A stretch of DNA of 64,000 nucleotides, taken from Hansfordia pulvinata (taxonomy: Eukaryota; Ascomycota; Sordariomycetes; Xylariales). This document shows, piece by piece, positions 46,485-59,593 of this stretch. Each line of letters opens with the position of its first letter. Position 1 is the first letter of the stretch. The stretch spans positions 186,001 through 250,000 of the forward strand of contig BJKQ01000003.1 in the NCBI GenBank assembly GCA_006538405.1, written 5' to 3'. Below the pieces are notes generated by a model that had not been told where the DNA came from, searched no databases, and saw nothing but the letters and a program-made list of their open reading frames with translations. The translations under genes were made by a program, and so were the position numbers.

Positions 46485-48518
46485 GATGTGGTATGGGGGG
46501 TCACTGTTGCACACGGACCGGTCACTTGAACTCTCTGACGTGGACGGCGGCCAAGGTGGTGCAGGCTCCGAGCAACTTGATAAGGGTGACAGAGTCGAAG
46601 ACGCAGAACAAGCCTCCTCTTGAAAATCAAAAGAGGTCGCCTCTGGCGTGGCACCCGTAGCAAAACGTGTAGCCTTGGCCCTGTGTTTTCCCTTTGGCGG
46701 GTAGAGGTCAAGGGTACCCTGGCGTTTCGTGGAACGTGTAGGGGAATCGGCGACCGAGCCGGATGAATGCCAGTAGGATCCCAGATCACTGAAAAGCTTG
46801 GAACACTGTCTAGGCAGCTTGTGATCATTTCTGTCAGATGCCATGTCGAAAATTGCGTGGATGAGAAGTCCGTAGCAAATTGGCGGCACACGTAGGACTG
46901 GGATGACTTGAGAGAAAAGGAGAGAGAGAAAAAAAAACACAGAGAGATAAGGGTTCCGCCATTTGTGAGGCATCCGGCGAGGGGACGGGGTTGGGAGGAG
47001 AATGTAATTGAAACCGAGGGGAACGGGCACAGCGTAGGCGGTCCAGCTAGACCACGGGGACAGGTGACTTACATGACGCAGTAGCGGGCCGAGCGCCGAG
47101 AAAGAGGTAAAGAAGCAATCAGGTGTGCAACAGAAGGGGCGAGGAGAGTTATCGGTTTTGTGTCCACGTAGATGAGCCCTGTGATAAGCAGTGGGAGAGG
47201 CAGCTGACGATGATGCGCAGCAGGTGGTGGCGACGGACAGAGACGGCAGAAAGAGGGGCGAGGTTGGGAAGGGAAATTGAAGGACAAGGCAGGCGGCACG
47301 GCAATAGAGCACCTAATATGGGATTCTGCGCCTGTCGTGATCAACTTGTATCAATGGCAATGCTGCTCCCGAGTAAAAGCAGTCAGAAACGTTGACGCCT
47401 TGACGCAGCAGCGAACTCAGAGTGCGAGGATGAAGCTTGAGGTTGGAGCTGCGCTGGTGTAGGGGTCGATGCGCGACGCGTGTGGGCGTCGACCCGGGCC
47501 ATTGACACCCGATCTGACAGGCGGTGAGTGTCAAGTACTCGTAGCCAGAGCCACCGTATTACATGCACGGTAAAGCGATAGACGCTCCGTTTCAAGTCCG
47601 TTTTGCCTTGCAACCCGGACTGGATCCATTCGGCGCCCGTGGGCGCCAGCAGCGGGAACGGGGCGGGGCCGTGAACGGTTCCATGCGGTTTCGAATCTGC
47701 AAGAGGAAGTCCCTATCTCTCACGTTTGGAAGGGAGAATACATCCCACCTCTGATTGCAGGGCAGGGATGCCACCAGGTCACCACCTGATGAGGGGCAAG
47801 CGCGGGGCCGGCAGAATAGATGTGGGCAGCCAAGCAGTGACGAAGGTCGGTACTTCCCTGCCTGCGCAGGGCAGACAGGACTGTGCGTGTCTTCCATGGA
47901 AAGTCCAACGGATGATGACCTCTGGGACCTACATATACAGCCGAGTACAGGTACTTTTTACGTCGAACACTCCATGTCGTAGCGACCGCAGGAATTCGTG
48001 AATCCAGAGTACTTCTACCCCTGCGCGACTCTGGGAGCTCATGCTGATGTGATGCAGACGGCTCGGCTTCCAACGCGCAGCTTCATCTAGCCTCACGGCC
48101 GTATCGCCTGTCCATCTCCTCTAATTGCTTGCCATTGCCTCCTTTTACTGCTCGCACTGCCTCGAATCGCCGTCGGCTTCTTGCGTCACCTGGCCCAGTC
48201 CTATCAAAGTATTCAGCCGACACAGCGTCAACTGCGCGTCCCAGCTCAGCAAGATCGGAAGCCGGCCGGCGGGGTAGCTAGCAACTCGGCTCCCGACCTG
48301 ACATTAAAGGCCTAGCCCGCGCCCAGATCCGCCCTTCAGGCCGAGAGTGAGGCCGGACCCAACGAGAGACGTCTTCAAGCCTCGCCTCGCCACTGACAAT
48401 CCACCGCCGTGTCCCCTACTATTTCCAGCCTCGCCCGTGGTCGCATTCTGGCACTGAGACGAGCTCAAGACCCTCGACCACTCCAGCGCCGTCATTGTGT
48501 TCCTCCATCGTCGTCGCC
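46485..48518. other. Divergent intergenic region between SGF29 and mannose-6-phosphate isomerase genes
   Basis: About 2 kb acting as upstream region for both neighbours. The first ~360 bp is open in frame with SGF29 (possible N-terminal extension, see findings). One TACTCGTA lies at 47536. The ~100 bp before the isomerase start is C/T-rich. Confidence 0.5.
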
Positions 48519-49943
48519 ATGCCTCCTCCTCCTCTGATCCGGCTTCAGTGTGGAGTCAATTCGTATGACTGGGGAAAGATAGGCACCGACTCGGCTGCCG
48601 CCAGGTTCGCCGCTGCCACCCCGTCCGACACCCTGACCATCCAGTCTGACAAGCCTTATGCCGAGGTTAGTCCCTAGCGATAGAGCCTGGCCTTTTGATA
48701 GCCACGGAACTGACTCTGTCTGCAGCTATGGATGGGCACACACCCGTCCAACCCTTCAAAGGACCTTACCACCGGCCGTTCCCTGCTGGATCTGGTCGGT
48801 GATAATCAGATGCTTCTCTCGCCGACTGTGCAGGCCAAATATGGAGCCAAACTTCCCTTCCTCTTCAAGGTGCTCTCCATCAACAAAGCCTTGTCCATTC
48901 AGGCCCATCCCAACAAAAAGTTGGCGGAGCAGCTGCACGCTAAGGACCCCAAGAACTACCCTGACGACAACCACAAGCCTGAGATGACTATTGCCGTCAC
49001 TGATTTCGAAGGTCTCTGCGGGTTCCGCCCTCTGGGCGAAATTGCCCATTTCCTGTCCTCGGTCCCTGCATTGAGAGACCTTGTAGGTGAAGACGAATCC
49101 AAACACTTCATCGCCACAGTTCAAGGCCACGAAACCGATGACTCGGCGGAGTCGACCACACGGAATAAAACCGCTCTCCGCTCGGCATTCAACTCGCTTC
49201 TGAACTCGTCGCCCGAGGAGATATCTCAGGCGTCCAAAGCTCTCGTTTCCGATGCGGAAAGTAAAAAGTCCGGCTTTGCGAACGGCGGCGTGGAAGCTAC
49301 CGACGGCACCACCCTGTCCGAGTTGGTGCAGCGACTCAACACACAATTCCCGAACGATATTGGCCTGTTCGTTCTCTTCTTCCTCAACTTTGTCAAGCTC
49401 AGTCCCGGAGAGGCCATGTTCCTGCAAGCCGACGACATTCATGCGTACATATCTGGTGATATCATCGAGTGCATGGCAGCCAGCGACAATGTTGTCAGAG
49501 CGGGTTTTACGCCCAAGTTCAAGGATGTTCAGACTCTAGTCGATCTTCTGACCTACAACTATGCGCCTATCGAGGACCAGAAGATGAGCCCCGCGGAGTA
49601 CCCTTATGTGGTCCTGAACCGCGCAGCGTACAGTTCCGGCTCCGAGGCCACGCTGTACGACCCACCTATTGACGAGTTCAGTGTCATCCGCACTGTTCTG
49701 CGCGATACCGGCGCCAAGGCCACCTTCGACCCTATTGAAGGACCAAGCATTGTCATTTGTACTGGGGGCAAGGGCAAGATCTCGGTCGGCCCTAAGACGG
49801 AAGAGATCAAGGAGGGCTACGTCTACTTTGTGGGCTCTACAGCGGAACTTGTTCTGCAGTCCGAGGGCGACAAAGACAACGAGTTCACGACATTCAAAGC
49901 GTTTTGCGAGATTGAAGACGCAAATACAGGGGCGCAACTCTAA
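48519..49943 (+). CDS. pmi1: Mannose-6-phosphate isomerase (type I, zinc)
   Basis: Exon 1 48519-48665 (ends at PYAE), intron 48666-48725 (GTTAGT...CAG), exon 2 48726-49943; 454 residues. It interconverts fructose-6-phosphate and mannose-6-phosphate, the entry to GDP-mannose for glycosylation and cell wall in the cytosol. Conserved landmarks: [12 protein letters not shown] near the N-terminus, [13 protein letters not shown] spanning the intron, the metal-site segment [20 protein letters not shown] with Gln108 and His110, Glu135 in DNHKPEM, and His288 in [13 protein letters not shown] followed by the active-site region [20 protein letters not shown]. These correspond to Gln, His, Glu and His ligands of yeast Pmi40. 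Length matches the family, and there is no frame break. The GTCGCCATG context supports the start. Confidence 0.97.
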
Positions 49944-50292
49944 TGGCATTCGATGAACTTCCCATGCATTGGGTTGGTCGATTCATCTTGCATCCATCGT
50001 CCCCAATACAAAGTATTCCTTCGCTAGAGCACCCGCAATGTCGTGAGCATTGGTGATTTGAAAAATTTACTGAAAGTATCTTCTGTCGGCTTCAAAGGAG
50101 ATACCGGCCATTGCTCTGCAGCTGACTATATTATCCTAGAGACTAATCTGAGCATACCGAGCCTCATGGACCGCTCAATCTTTCCTGTATCCAAAATCAA
50201 CCAACTCTATCAATCATTTATCGCTACGCCATCCAAAACGCCGACCCAATGGGATAAAAAAACGATCATGTCTCCAGCCCCGACACCTCATA
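49944..50292. other. Convergent intergenic gap (3' ends of two genes)
   Basis: 349 bp between the stop codons of the isomerase (plus) and the sulfotransferase-like gene (minus). It is AT-richer than average, as expected for overlapping 3' UTRs. No gene. Confidence 0.6.
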
Positions 50293-51307
50293 TCAGGCTT
50301 GCCACGATGCCATTGCCATTAAGGGAACGACTACGGCCGTGGTGGCGGCCAGAACAGGGAAGAGGCCCTTTTGCACGTAGCTGCTTATCAACTTGCCAAA
50401 GTCATGTGCATCATTTCCACGAGGGTATGGGACTTCGGGGATCTTGTGGCCGAGGAACGGACATAGCTGCTCCCAACCGAGCCCATCTTCGAGTTTGATA
50501 TCCAGCAGCCTGTCGGCGGGTACCAGTTTGCGAACCAAAGCATTACTGCGCGTTTTCCAGGTTAGCTAGTGCCGGAAGATTTGCAAACGCATCCCTCCTC
50601 GATTCAGGTACTCACTGGTCCTCGTATGTCTGCAGAGCCGCAGTGTCGTCGCCCGGGGTTTTGTCCTTCCAAATGTGGCGTGGGGCCAGGGTGCCGAACT
50701 CGACCCAGGCGGCGGTGAACTCGTTGAGGTGCGCGAGGCACCGCATTGGTAGCGACTGGACGAGATTTACCATCTTAAGCATGGTCTTGTTCACGCTGGC
50801 GACCCAGGCAGTCGGCTCGCGCGTTGTGAGGATGAACTTGGCATCTGGGTATGCGGCCACCATTTCGGGTACAAAAAAGCTCGTGACATCGAGCAGGGCC
50901 TTGTCCCAGTGTTAGCGAATCTACTCGCTTTCCAGGGAGAAGGGGGTTTGGTAAAGCAAAGGCAGAGATGGGACTCGAAAACTGACATCGGCGTCGGCGA
51001 ACCACCGATCAAACTCGGCTCGGCCATAGGGCTGGCCCTCGCCGTGGTACTTTGCTCGGACGGCGTCGTTGAGGACATTGAGGTGGGGAGCACCTGTCTG
51101 GAAGACGGTCTTCATGTGGTACGCCTTGTACCCGAGCATCTCGAGAGCGTGCATCATGCTCATGGTGCCGTTGCTGCCGGTTCCAGGGGTCAGCCTGCGC
51201 GCGTGTGCTGCGTGTCTCGGGACAACTTACCGGCCAAAGCTGAGCACAATGACTCGTTTGTCTCGCGTCGCCGACGGCTCGGGCAGTTTGTCGATATGGC
51301 GAGACAT
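50293..51307 (-). CDS. Fungal sulfotransferase-like P-loop protein with C-terminal TM
   Basis: Four exons: 51307-51231, 51173-50987, 50899-50616 and 50545-50293, with introns of 57, 87 and 70 bp (GTAAGT, GTCAGT and GTGAGT donors, all ending AG); 266 residues. Exon 1 plus 2 gives the modified P-loop (VIVLSFGR-NGTMSMMHALEM) that binds the phosphosulfate donor in sulfotransferases. Further landmarks are LGYKAYHM, the strand-turn AAYPDAKFILTTREPTAWVA, EDHNALVRKLVPADRLLDIK across intron 3, and EDGLGWEQLCPFLGHKIP, the standard end of this fungal group (often annotated sulfotransferase family or, misleadingly, NAD-dependent epimerase). A single hydrophobic helix near the end (GLFPVLAATTAVVVPLMAMA) suggests a membrane tail-anchor. 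The acceptor substrate is unknown. No frame break. Confidence 0.92.
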
Positions 51308-52770
51308 GGCGGGAAGGACGAGCGGGGATTCGTGCTGAGACTGGCACAGGAGGGAAGGATGTTACTGTTCTGGGTCGACTGTTCAGAAATCTCTTCGAAC
51401 GATGGTAGCCCGGAGACACGCTATCGAGAGGCGCTGGAGAGGAAGGGGGCCGCCTTATCATGAAGAAGACATCTAGCTCGCGGGTGTCGATACAGGTGGG
51501 GAGGAAAGCCACCCACGGTCCCGAAAAGGCTCCCGGCTCATCCGACGTCTTACGAAGAAGAAGAAGAAGAAGCAGCACAAAAGCCACGCGCGGGGATCGT
51601 CAGACTAGGTCATCCCGTCAAATCCTCGGGCCCGGCGAGTGGTCTGGAAGAGATACAGGCGTGGCGCGAGTTCCGGCGGTGGCTGCCTGCGAGATTTCGC
51701 CCCTAGGAGATCTGCCGTGTCGAGTGTGTCGATCTGGCTGTCACCAGGACAGCCGCACAAGAGAGGAGAAGCTGGCCAGCCAATCCGGGTGCAGTTCAGA
51801 GAGAGATCCGGCATCGCAAAGCGGGTGGGTGGCATGGCAATCTGCGGATGACAATGCGTTGTCGCCTGTCCCCCGCCCGACCCGCAGAGTCGCGAGATGC
51901 GACACGCGACGTACGAAGAAAGCGGGACTTGCGCCCACCACGGACCACGACTCGCCTTGCGTCCGCCCTGGGCGCTGGCCAATGGCGACGGGAGAGGCAT
52001 CTCAGCTCGAGCCGGTGGAACGGGTCGCCGTCACCGTCGAAGGCAGAAGGCACAGGGCGGGAGGCGTGGTGGAGACGAGGCTCGGTCCCGACGCCAGCCT
52101 GCGAATCCCTCGGGACCGAGACTGATGTGATGACCCGCGGCGGGGGAGAGCAGAGCGAAGGGCCCTGGCCTGGCCTGGCCACAGGCGCCCGCTCGCTCGC
52201 CTGCCTGCGGGATCCCGGCCTACAGCTTCGACGAATGCGCGTATCTTTTACCCAGGTCTTCTTTTTCTTCTTCTTCTTGGCTCCCCCTCATCGTTGCACC
52301 CACTACGAACGCCCTCACGCGTCGTGCTCTGCGGCCCACGATTGTCAACTCTTCATGGGTGATGGTCTTACACGAACCCGGCTAGCCCATGTTCTCGAAC
52401 AAAATGAGCCAACATTGAGTGGGACAGGCGGCTCTGCGGGCACCGTCGGCGTTTGGGATCTCGCTGCCACGATGCGCAAATGCGAAGGACGCGGGCGGGC
52501 GCGTGTCAGGGCATATAGCTCAGCGGATCACAGTTGGAAAAAGCCCCCTACCGATCCTCTCGCGCGCTCCCTCTCGCGTGCTCTCGGATCGGCAAGCTTT
52601 TTATATCCACCGGCAGCCGGCAAGTCCCGTGCCTTGTGCATTGCCGAATGAACACCGCCAACCTGTTCTCAACCTGCGTGGAGCGACCTCTCTTTGCCGG
52701 GGGGGAGATAAAGAGAGAGATACTCGTACAGAAGCAGCAGGGTGCAGCACGTCGCACACGAGACACCGCC

Positions 52771-52802
52771 GGTCCCGGCCCCGGTCCCGGTCCCGGTCCC
52801 GG
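52771..52802 (+). repeat. (GGTCCC)n minisatellite
   Basis: About five hexamer units with one variant (GGCCCC) in intergenic DNA. Confidence 0.85.
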
Positions 52803-55800
52803 AGGCACGGCTGACTGCGTTGCGGGAGCTGGCCCAGACAGACAGGCCTGACAGCGCGCCTGCCGTCGTGTGCGTCTGTATGCGTTCCGCACGTGGACCG
52901 AAGGTGCTATTACGCGCGTACGATACGAGCGGCCACGCTCGGTCCAGAGGCCAAGACGCCCGCCGCCAGCCGGGGTCGTGCTGACTCGGCGGCTGGGATC
53001 CCCGTCCAGGTAGATGGTCACCGAGATTAGGGGCCAGCTCAGCTACAGAGGCCTTGGCAGGTTTTGGCCGCCTCGTCTTTCACGCCCGCGACTGACTGAT
53101 AAGATACCGGCATTTGCATTCGGGGAGGTCAGTCGCTGGCCAGCTCAACATGCTGTCACCTGGAATCATTCGTTTGTTATGGAGGCGGAGGATGCGTCCT
53201 CGGCGCGCTGCGATATTCTGCAACACGCCTGGCTGCACCTAGGCTTTTCTTTCAACCAGTTGTCGAGCAGGACACTGGTGGCTACGCTACGGCTTTGCCA
53301 ATGTCTTCTAGAAGCCTGGTCTTGGAAAAGGTGGAATCGTTGGGCTGAACGTTCGCTTCTACCATGGCTTGTCTGGGCGGATCTTGGAGCTGGGGCCCCT
53401 GTTGCCCTCAACCCCTGGGGCTCCAAACTCGTGATCCCTTGGTAGGCTTCTCTACGGATATACGAGTAACTCCTGGGTTGTCGAGTGCGAGTAAGCCGTG
53501 AAGGCTGAGTTCAAATTGTATCTGCGCTGACGCTGACCTGAGGAGCCTGCAGATGAAAGGGGTTGACGCTACCGATCCCTTCGCAGGCAGCTCACGCGCA
53601 GTCATGCTGGCAGGTTTCCTGTCTCGTTTCTCCGAGGCACCCGTGGAGGCGGAAGTGAGACAAACGAGCGTCCACGATCGGCGTCGAAGCGCTTCCAAAG
53701 CGGCGCCCTGATATCTCCGAGGTTGTCGAAGTCAACTCGGGATAGTTCAGACACGTTCCACGACGTCGACACGTCCGAGTATGCTACGAGGACGTGGCAG
53801 GGTAGACTTGCGACCCCTCTTGACTTGTAACGGGCGTCCTCAACCTTTGACCCGAGTTTCAGGATAATTTCTGGACGCGCGAGCAGTGCTCGTCGTCCCA
53901 GAGAGTACAGAGCGCAAATGTCCTCACCCAATGGGGCTTGAAGATTGACGCGTCAACCTGAAGTCTCAAAAGCATGGCAAGATGCCATCCCAACTCAACG
54001 ACTCGACTGGATTCCTGTGGCAGGGTCAGTTGGCATCATCAACCGCAAAGTCGAATGGGGGACAAGCTGGCGCTTTTCGTGCAGCCTCTGCCAGCGACAA
54101 GGCCCGAAGAGACGGGCAGCGTCGAGACAGATCCGCAGGTTGTCCAGTGAACATGTGGAGTCTGCTCAGCACAACGCATTCACGCTCTGCAGAGACCCAA
54201 GCTCACTGTCCAATAATAAGAGACATCGCAGAACGTGGATCGGCTCCGGGACGGCTTCGGGCCTACCACTACGATGTGACACTGCATCCAGATATTGGTA
54301 TGGAGCCTGACGACTTTCTTCGGCGGTGTTGGGACCGGCTTGACGATGACACCAGCAGCTGGACTTCTTTGAAATGAAAGTGAGCCCTTTTGATGACTCA
54401 TGCTCTAATCGGAAAGGCAGACCCAACACGTCGATCCAGTCGCATGTCACTGTGGCGATGATGACACTGGATGAATGCACGGGCGAGGACAGCACCAGAA
54501 ACGATGAAGGGACCGGCATTCATAGGGCCTGCCATCTTGGGATACCAGCAACGCGACATCCGATGGTTTCTCAGTGAGTAAAGAGGATCAGAAAGGCTGC
54601 GGCTGCCTCGATTTCGGGTCCATTGATCAGTTCGTCCGCAAACCTATTGGAGACTTCACATCAGTTATCACTGTTGAGGTATCGCAGTGAAAAAAGAATG
54701 GAAGATGTGGTACACCCAAGGCGCTGCGAGCGTGCTCAAGGGGCTGTCCTACCCATATGTATGCGTCTCCTGGTCACTGAGCTTGATGGCATGTCGGACA
54801 GTCAATGTTACTCATCAAACAAGGCCAGCATGATGCCGCCTTGAAAGGAAAAGAGCGAGGAGCTGAAGAATGGCGGGAATGGCTGGAGAGGAAGACTGGA
54901 AAGGCCCTTGCTGACAGCAAACCAGGAAGCGATGGCCTGCCAGTGTCTTGTTCGATGAAGCCCACACGGCCCCCAGGAGATGCTCATGACTGGAACTGAA
55001 TATGGTCGCACGCAGCTGGGATCGAAGAAGATGGAAGGGGAAACGCAAAGGGAGCAACAACAGAAACGCGCAAGCACGACACGCCCTGCAAGCTTTCGAT
55101 GTTGCGAATCAAGCAACCAAGTTCATGGACGAGAAACGCAGCCATCCAGTTCCCTACAGGGGCAACACCACCACGAGGCGGCCCAGTCAATGCTCGCCAG
55201 CCCATTGCATGGTGGAAATGAGGGTTGTCATCTCTCATCTCAAACTTCATGCCGATGCTAACGGAGTTGAACGCTTTGACGATTCCGCTGATGGAAAGCG
55301 GCCCTTCAACAGCTCCTGCCAAATGTCGTGGACCCGCGTCCCCATTAAAGCCCCAACGATCTCCCCCATCTGTGCTGCTCATTGCTCGCAAGGAGGGACG
55401 ACTTTCTGTCGAGAAGAACCCCACAGGCAGTTCCGAGGAAAGGCCACGCCGTCACCCCGCAAACCCATGATACGCTCAGGCAGCGGGCTGCCACCGAGCA
55501 TGGCGATCTACAATGGGAGCCATGTGAGCAGCGCTAGGTGTATGCGAGACGGGATACAACGTGCGTGCCCTTCCCAACCACCCAGGCGCGCCATCCGACC
55601 TCTTCCTTGAAGGCGGCGGGCTTCCCCAACCTGGTGTCTGCCCATAGGTGCGATCTCGAGCGGAGACGGACAGAGAGAAAGAGAGATAAGAGAAAGACTC
55701 AGTCGCAGCTTGTGGCAGAACACGAGACGGCTCACAGACAGGCCCAACGTCGAACTCAGGGGCCGTCTCTGCGCCACGCTGTCGCTGAAAACTGCGCTTG

Positions 55801-58477
55801 GGGAGTCGGCACGACGCAGAGAGAGGCTGGTGGTTGTTGGGCATGCCTCATGGGAGATACGTGTGGCGGGCATGGTCTGTTCTAGCTTCGCAGTCTTCGC
55901 CATCGTGGTCTTAGTCGTCTGGGGGGGCGGCCGTCGCCGAAGACCTCGTGATCCCATCTCGCATCTCGAAAACGCACTCTCGTCCGTGCTGACTTTTGAG
56001 CCATTTCGGCCGAGTCCACCGGTTCGAGCGAGCGTGGGACCCAAAAGGTCCGAGCGCAGGGGCTCCGTTCTGGCGCGCGCGCGCTGGCTCCTTTCTGTCT
56101 ACGAGTACTTGCCTCCGCAGCTACGAGTTCTCCGGGTCATCAAAGTCCTATGCAGGGGACTACGAGCGAGCAGATGAGTACGGAGCTGTAGCGCTATCCC
56201 GCAAGCACGTCTACCTGTACTCGTACCTCATATGCTGATCGCACTCACCAGAGAGCAACGAAGACGGGTCTAGCTCTACTGCGAGAAAGGTTGGTACGGA
56301 CGCAAGTTGGTATGCACGCACGGTTGGGAGAATCCGACCCTCGTTCCCGCGCGCGCGGCCGAGGGATGATCGCCTGCCATCGTGTGAGTTGTTGCCGCGC
56401 AGCGGTGTCGCCGCCGTGGGCACGCGTGGCTAATAAACCACCTCCGAGCGGGCATCACTCACTCGGCCGGGTGATCGCCGCCCTTGGCTACTGGGAGGGG
56501 CCTAACTAGGTGTGGTTTGCCCTCCGTCTGATCTCGAGCGCTTCTGGGCTTGGATCGGCCGGGACAGGACGCAGCCGCAGCCGACCAGGAAAGGCGGGCA
56601 TGGCAGAAAGACGTCTCCTCTTCTTGTTTTAGTCGCAAGGGGGTGCGGGATCGAGAGCCGCCGCCCCGCGAGGAAACTGGGCGCGGCCAGGCCGTGTGAG
56701 CCGCCGCGGGAGGAACGACGGAGTTCGGCCGGCGCTCAGACGTCTCCAAGTGCCATCTCATCACGACGCCGGTGTTGGGGGGTTCAGTTGCCGTCTTGCA
56801 TCTGCCACGAATGGCAACCAGCAACTCATGGCGTGCAGCAGGATGACCGGCTCGATACTCGATAGTCAACGGCGGGACGGTGCGACGGCCGTGCTCTTTG
56901 GTCCCGTCAACTGCGCAGCGCGAGGATCGCCGCACTCTGCTCTGATGGCTGGGCGGTGTTCCGTCCGAGTATCTCTCGAGGCTGGTCCGTTATATGATTC
57001 TCGAAAAAGCGAGGGAATGCAGAAGCCGAGCATGGCTCATCGAGAAGCCTCCCAGGACCCGATATCACAGACCATTTGTTCGCAGCCGGCCAGACCCAGA
57101 CCACCTTCTGGACACACTCATCGGATCACCCGCGTCTGCTCGCACGCAGCACCCCCAGTCTGTGCGCAGCCAGAACTCTCGCCAGACAGCTTCTCGTCCG
57201 ACAAGAGCTCATGCGGAGACGAGACGGCCAGCCCGCACGTGCGTGCTTGCGCAGGAAACCAGGCGCCTGCTGCATACGATTATATCGTAGTCGAGTCCGC
57301 ACAGACGCTGCCATCGACAAAGACCCTGGGCCGCTCCAAGCAGGGTGCGCGCCGCCACGGCCCGCTGGATGATGGAGGATGGGAGCGGGCGCGAAGCGGA
57401 GGGGAGGGGAGGTGGGAAGTGAGGTCAAAGCTCTTGCATGCCATGCACTCACTACACGAGTGATGGCCAACGCCATGGTGCCAAAACCAAAAAGCCCCCA
57501 GACCAGACCAGATTACATCTCAGGCCGGACTGGACCCCGAGCCGTTTCCCTCTCTCTCTGATGGGGTGGCTAACGAGGCCAGACGCTCACTTGGAGGATC
57601 TGTTCGGGACGCATCGGCTCCGAAGCAGCATACAAACCACCCCCACCGGGTGGTGGTGGTGATCTGGGAGCGTATCATCACACGAACAAGTCGAGGGGAG
57701 AGGTACCCGCGCCCGGCTAGTATTTGGGCGCAGCGAGACCCATACCGCCGACCGATCTCTGTCTGACGAGACGATACCCACGTCCGTGCCACATGGTCCG
57801 TCGATAGCAGGTGGGCCCCACGCAGCAAAGGAGCCTTGATATCAAGGGCATACTGGCAAGTGAATTTCACTCGGCTGACTTGGGCGGTTGAAAGCACAAG
57901 CAGCTCGCTTACGAGTGTGCAAGTGTAGTGCTGACCGAATAACTGGGAGTGAAGACTTACTAACTACGTGCTCGAGATTCACCTGAGGAAACTCTTATTA
58001 CAGACAAACACTATCATCTGATCTTCAGCTGGAGACCGTCACACACCGACGGAGGACGAGTTGACAGATCAGACACGGGCAGAAGAACGGGCGATAGCTG
58101 CCCACACTGCCGTAGCTCCGAGTTCGATTACTCGTTCCTCGCTCCGACGGACGAGCATGGCAAAGAACAAGAACAGGAAGCTCGACAACACGCTCTCTGC
58201 TGTGTCTCGCGGTAGCGGCTTTCATGCAACGCACGGGCTGGGGCCGCCACCATCATAAGCCGCCTCCAGCACTAAGGCCAGGACCGGCTCTTGAAGCGGT
58301 AACGCTCGATCTGACTAGGTGGGTAGGTGGCAATAGTGAGGAGCTTTTCCTCTCTGCCTAGCACGCAAGCTGGGCTCTTCACCATGTGGAGCATCTCCTG
58401 GGGCCGGCACGGTCTCGAAGACCCCTTTATTATTTACGAGCGATGCTCGGTTGTTTGTCTCCCTCCCGGCCGGCCAT

Positions 58478-58509
58478 CTGCAGCAGCAGCTGCTGCTGCT
58501 GCTGCTACT
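58478..58509 (+). repeat. Inverted (CAG)n(CTG)n tract
   Basis: CTGCAGCAGCAGC runs directly into CTG triplets, so the two halves can pair into a hairpin of alternating trinucleotides. Confidence 0.85.
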
Positions 58510-59516
58510 ACGCGTCACACGCGTCTCGAGCACGCCCTGGCGAGTGATGAAGGAACCACGAGTACTCGCACAAGCGTCTGGAAGCAGCAGCGACGACGGC
58601 GGCCACGATCCCGTGCACACCCTTTTCCATCACAGCTTCTGCTGCACTGTTGGCTCCATCAGAAGTACCGACTACTGATACTCGTACCGTACTCATACTC
58701 GTTAGTCAAGTGCGGAGAACGTGGGCCGCGCTGCACCCAAAGACCCGGCTCCGAGTCAGCGTGGCTGCGGATCACCAGCCGTGGGGGAGGGGTGGTTGGC
58801 GAGGTTGTGGTGAAGGTCTTTTACCGCCCACTCCGCCGAACCTGGGGGAGAGAAAAAGCAACTCCTCGGCAGGATCGCCGTAGGGGGGCTGTCGATTGCT
58901 GTCTTGTTGTTAGCAGCAGCCATGTGGTGAAGATGCGAATCGAAGGGTGACGACAGAAGTGCCCCCCCCTGAAATCAACCCTCCCGCACCATCGCGCGTC
59001 GGCGGTTGCGATGCGGTGCAGGGCAGGGCTCGCTCACCTGTGCCGGCTCGGAGACCCGCCGCCCCGGCTTATTTGTTGTTGTTGTTGTTGGTGCCATGCG
59101 GTTCATGCAGCCCGGCCGGGGGGTGTTCGATTGCGATTAGACGACCCGCTCTCTTCTCTACCCGCTTGGTTCTGCGGCTGCTCTCGCGTTCCTGCGTCAG
59201 ACAGGCCACTAACTAACTACTGTTCTGCTTGCTGACAAGTTAGCTGGGACCGACACACACGGCGAAGAGAGGAGCAGTCCACCTGCGAGCGGCAGCCCTT
59301 CTTCATCAGATCAGCCTCGACAGCTCCCACAGTCCAGTCCGCAGAGGCAAGTGCGAGCATCCACAGCGTGAAAGTCTACCTACGCGTAAAGCACGAATAA
59401 GTAACTGACTCTGACCGAGTGTCTTGTACCTGTTCAAGTACCTAAGCAAGTAATACTCGTAAGGCGGATAAACTCAATCTGCGAGCACTCGTATCGTACC
59501 TGTGATCGGCTTGTCG

Positions 59517-59538
59517 CCCCCCCCCCCCCCCCCCCCCC
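59517..59538 (+). repeat. Poly-C run (22 nt)
   Basis: Twenty-two consecutive C in intergenic DNA. Length uncertain for the same reason as the run at 30367. Confidence 0.9.
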
Positions 59539-59593
59539 GCGGCTGACAGGCCAACCCTGGCATGGAACCACACTCCGCACTTGCCGGGGGACA

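Noticed and set aside
48756..49442. 228-codon minus-strand frame inside the mannose-6-phosphate isomerase gene
   Set aside because: Antisense shadow of a fully conserved enzyme-coding exon.
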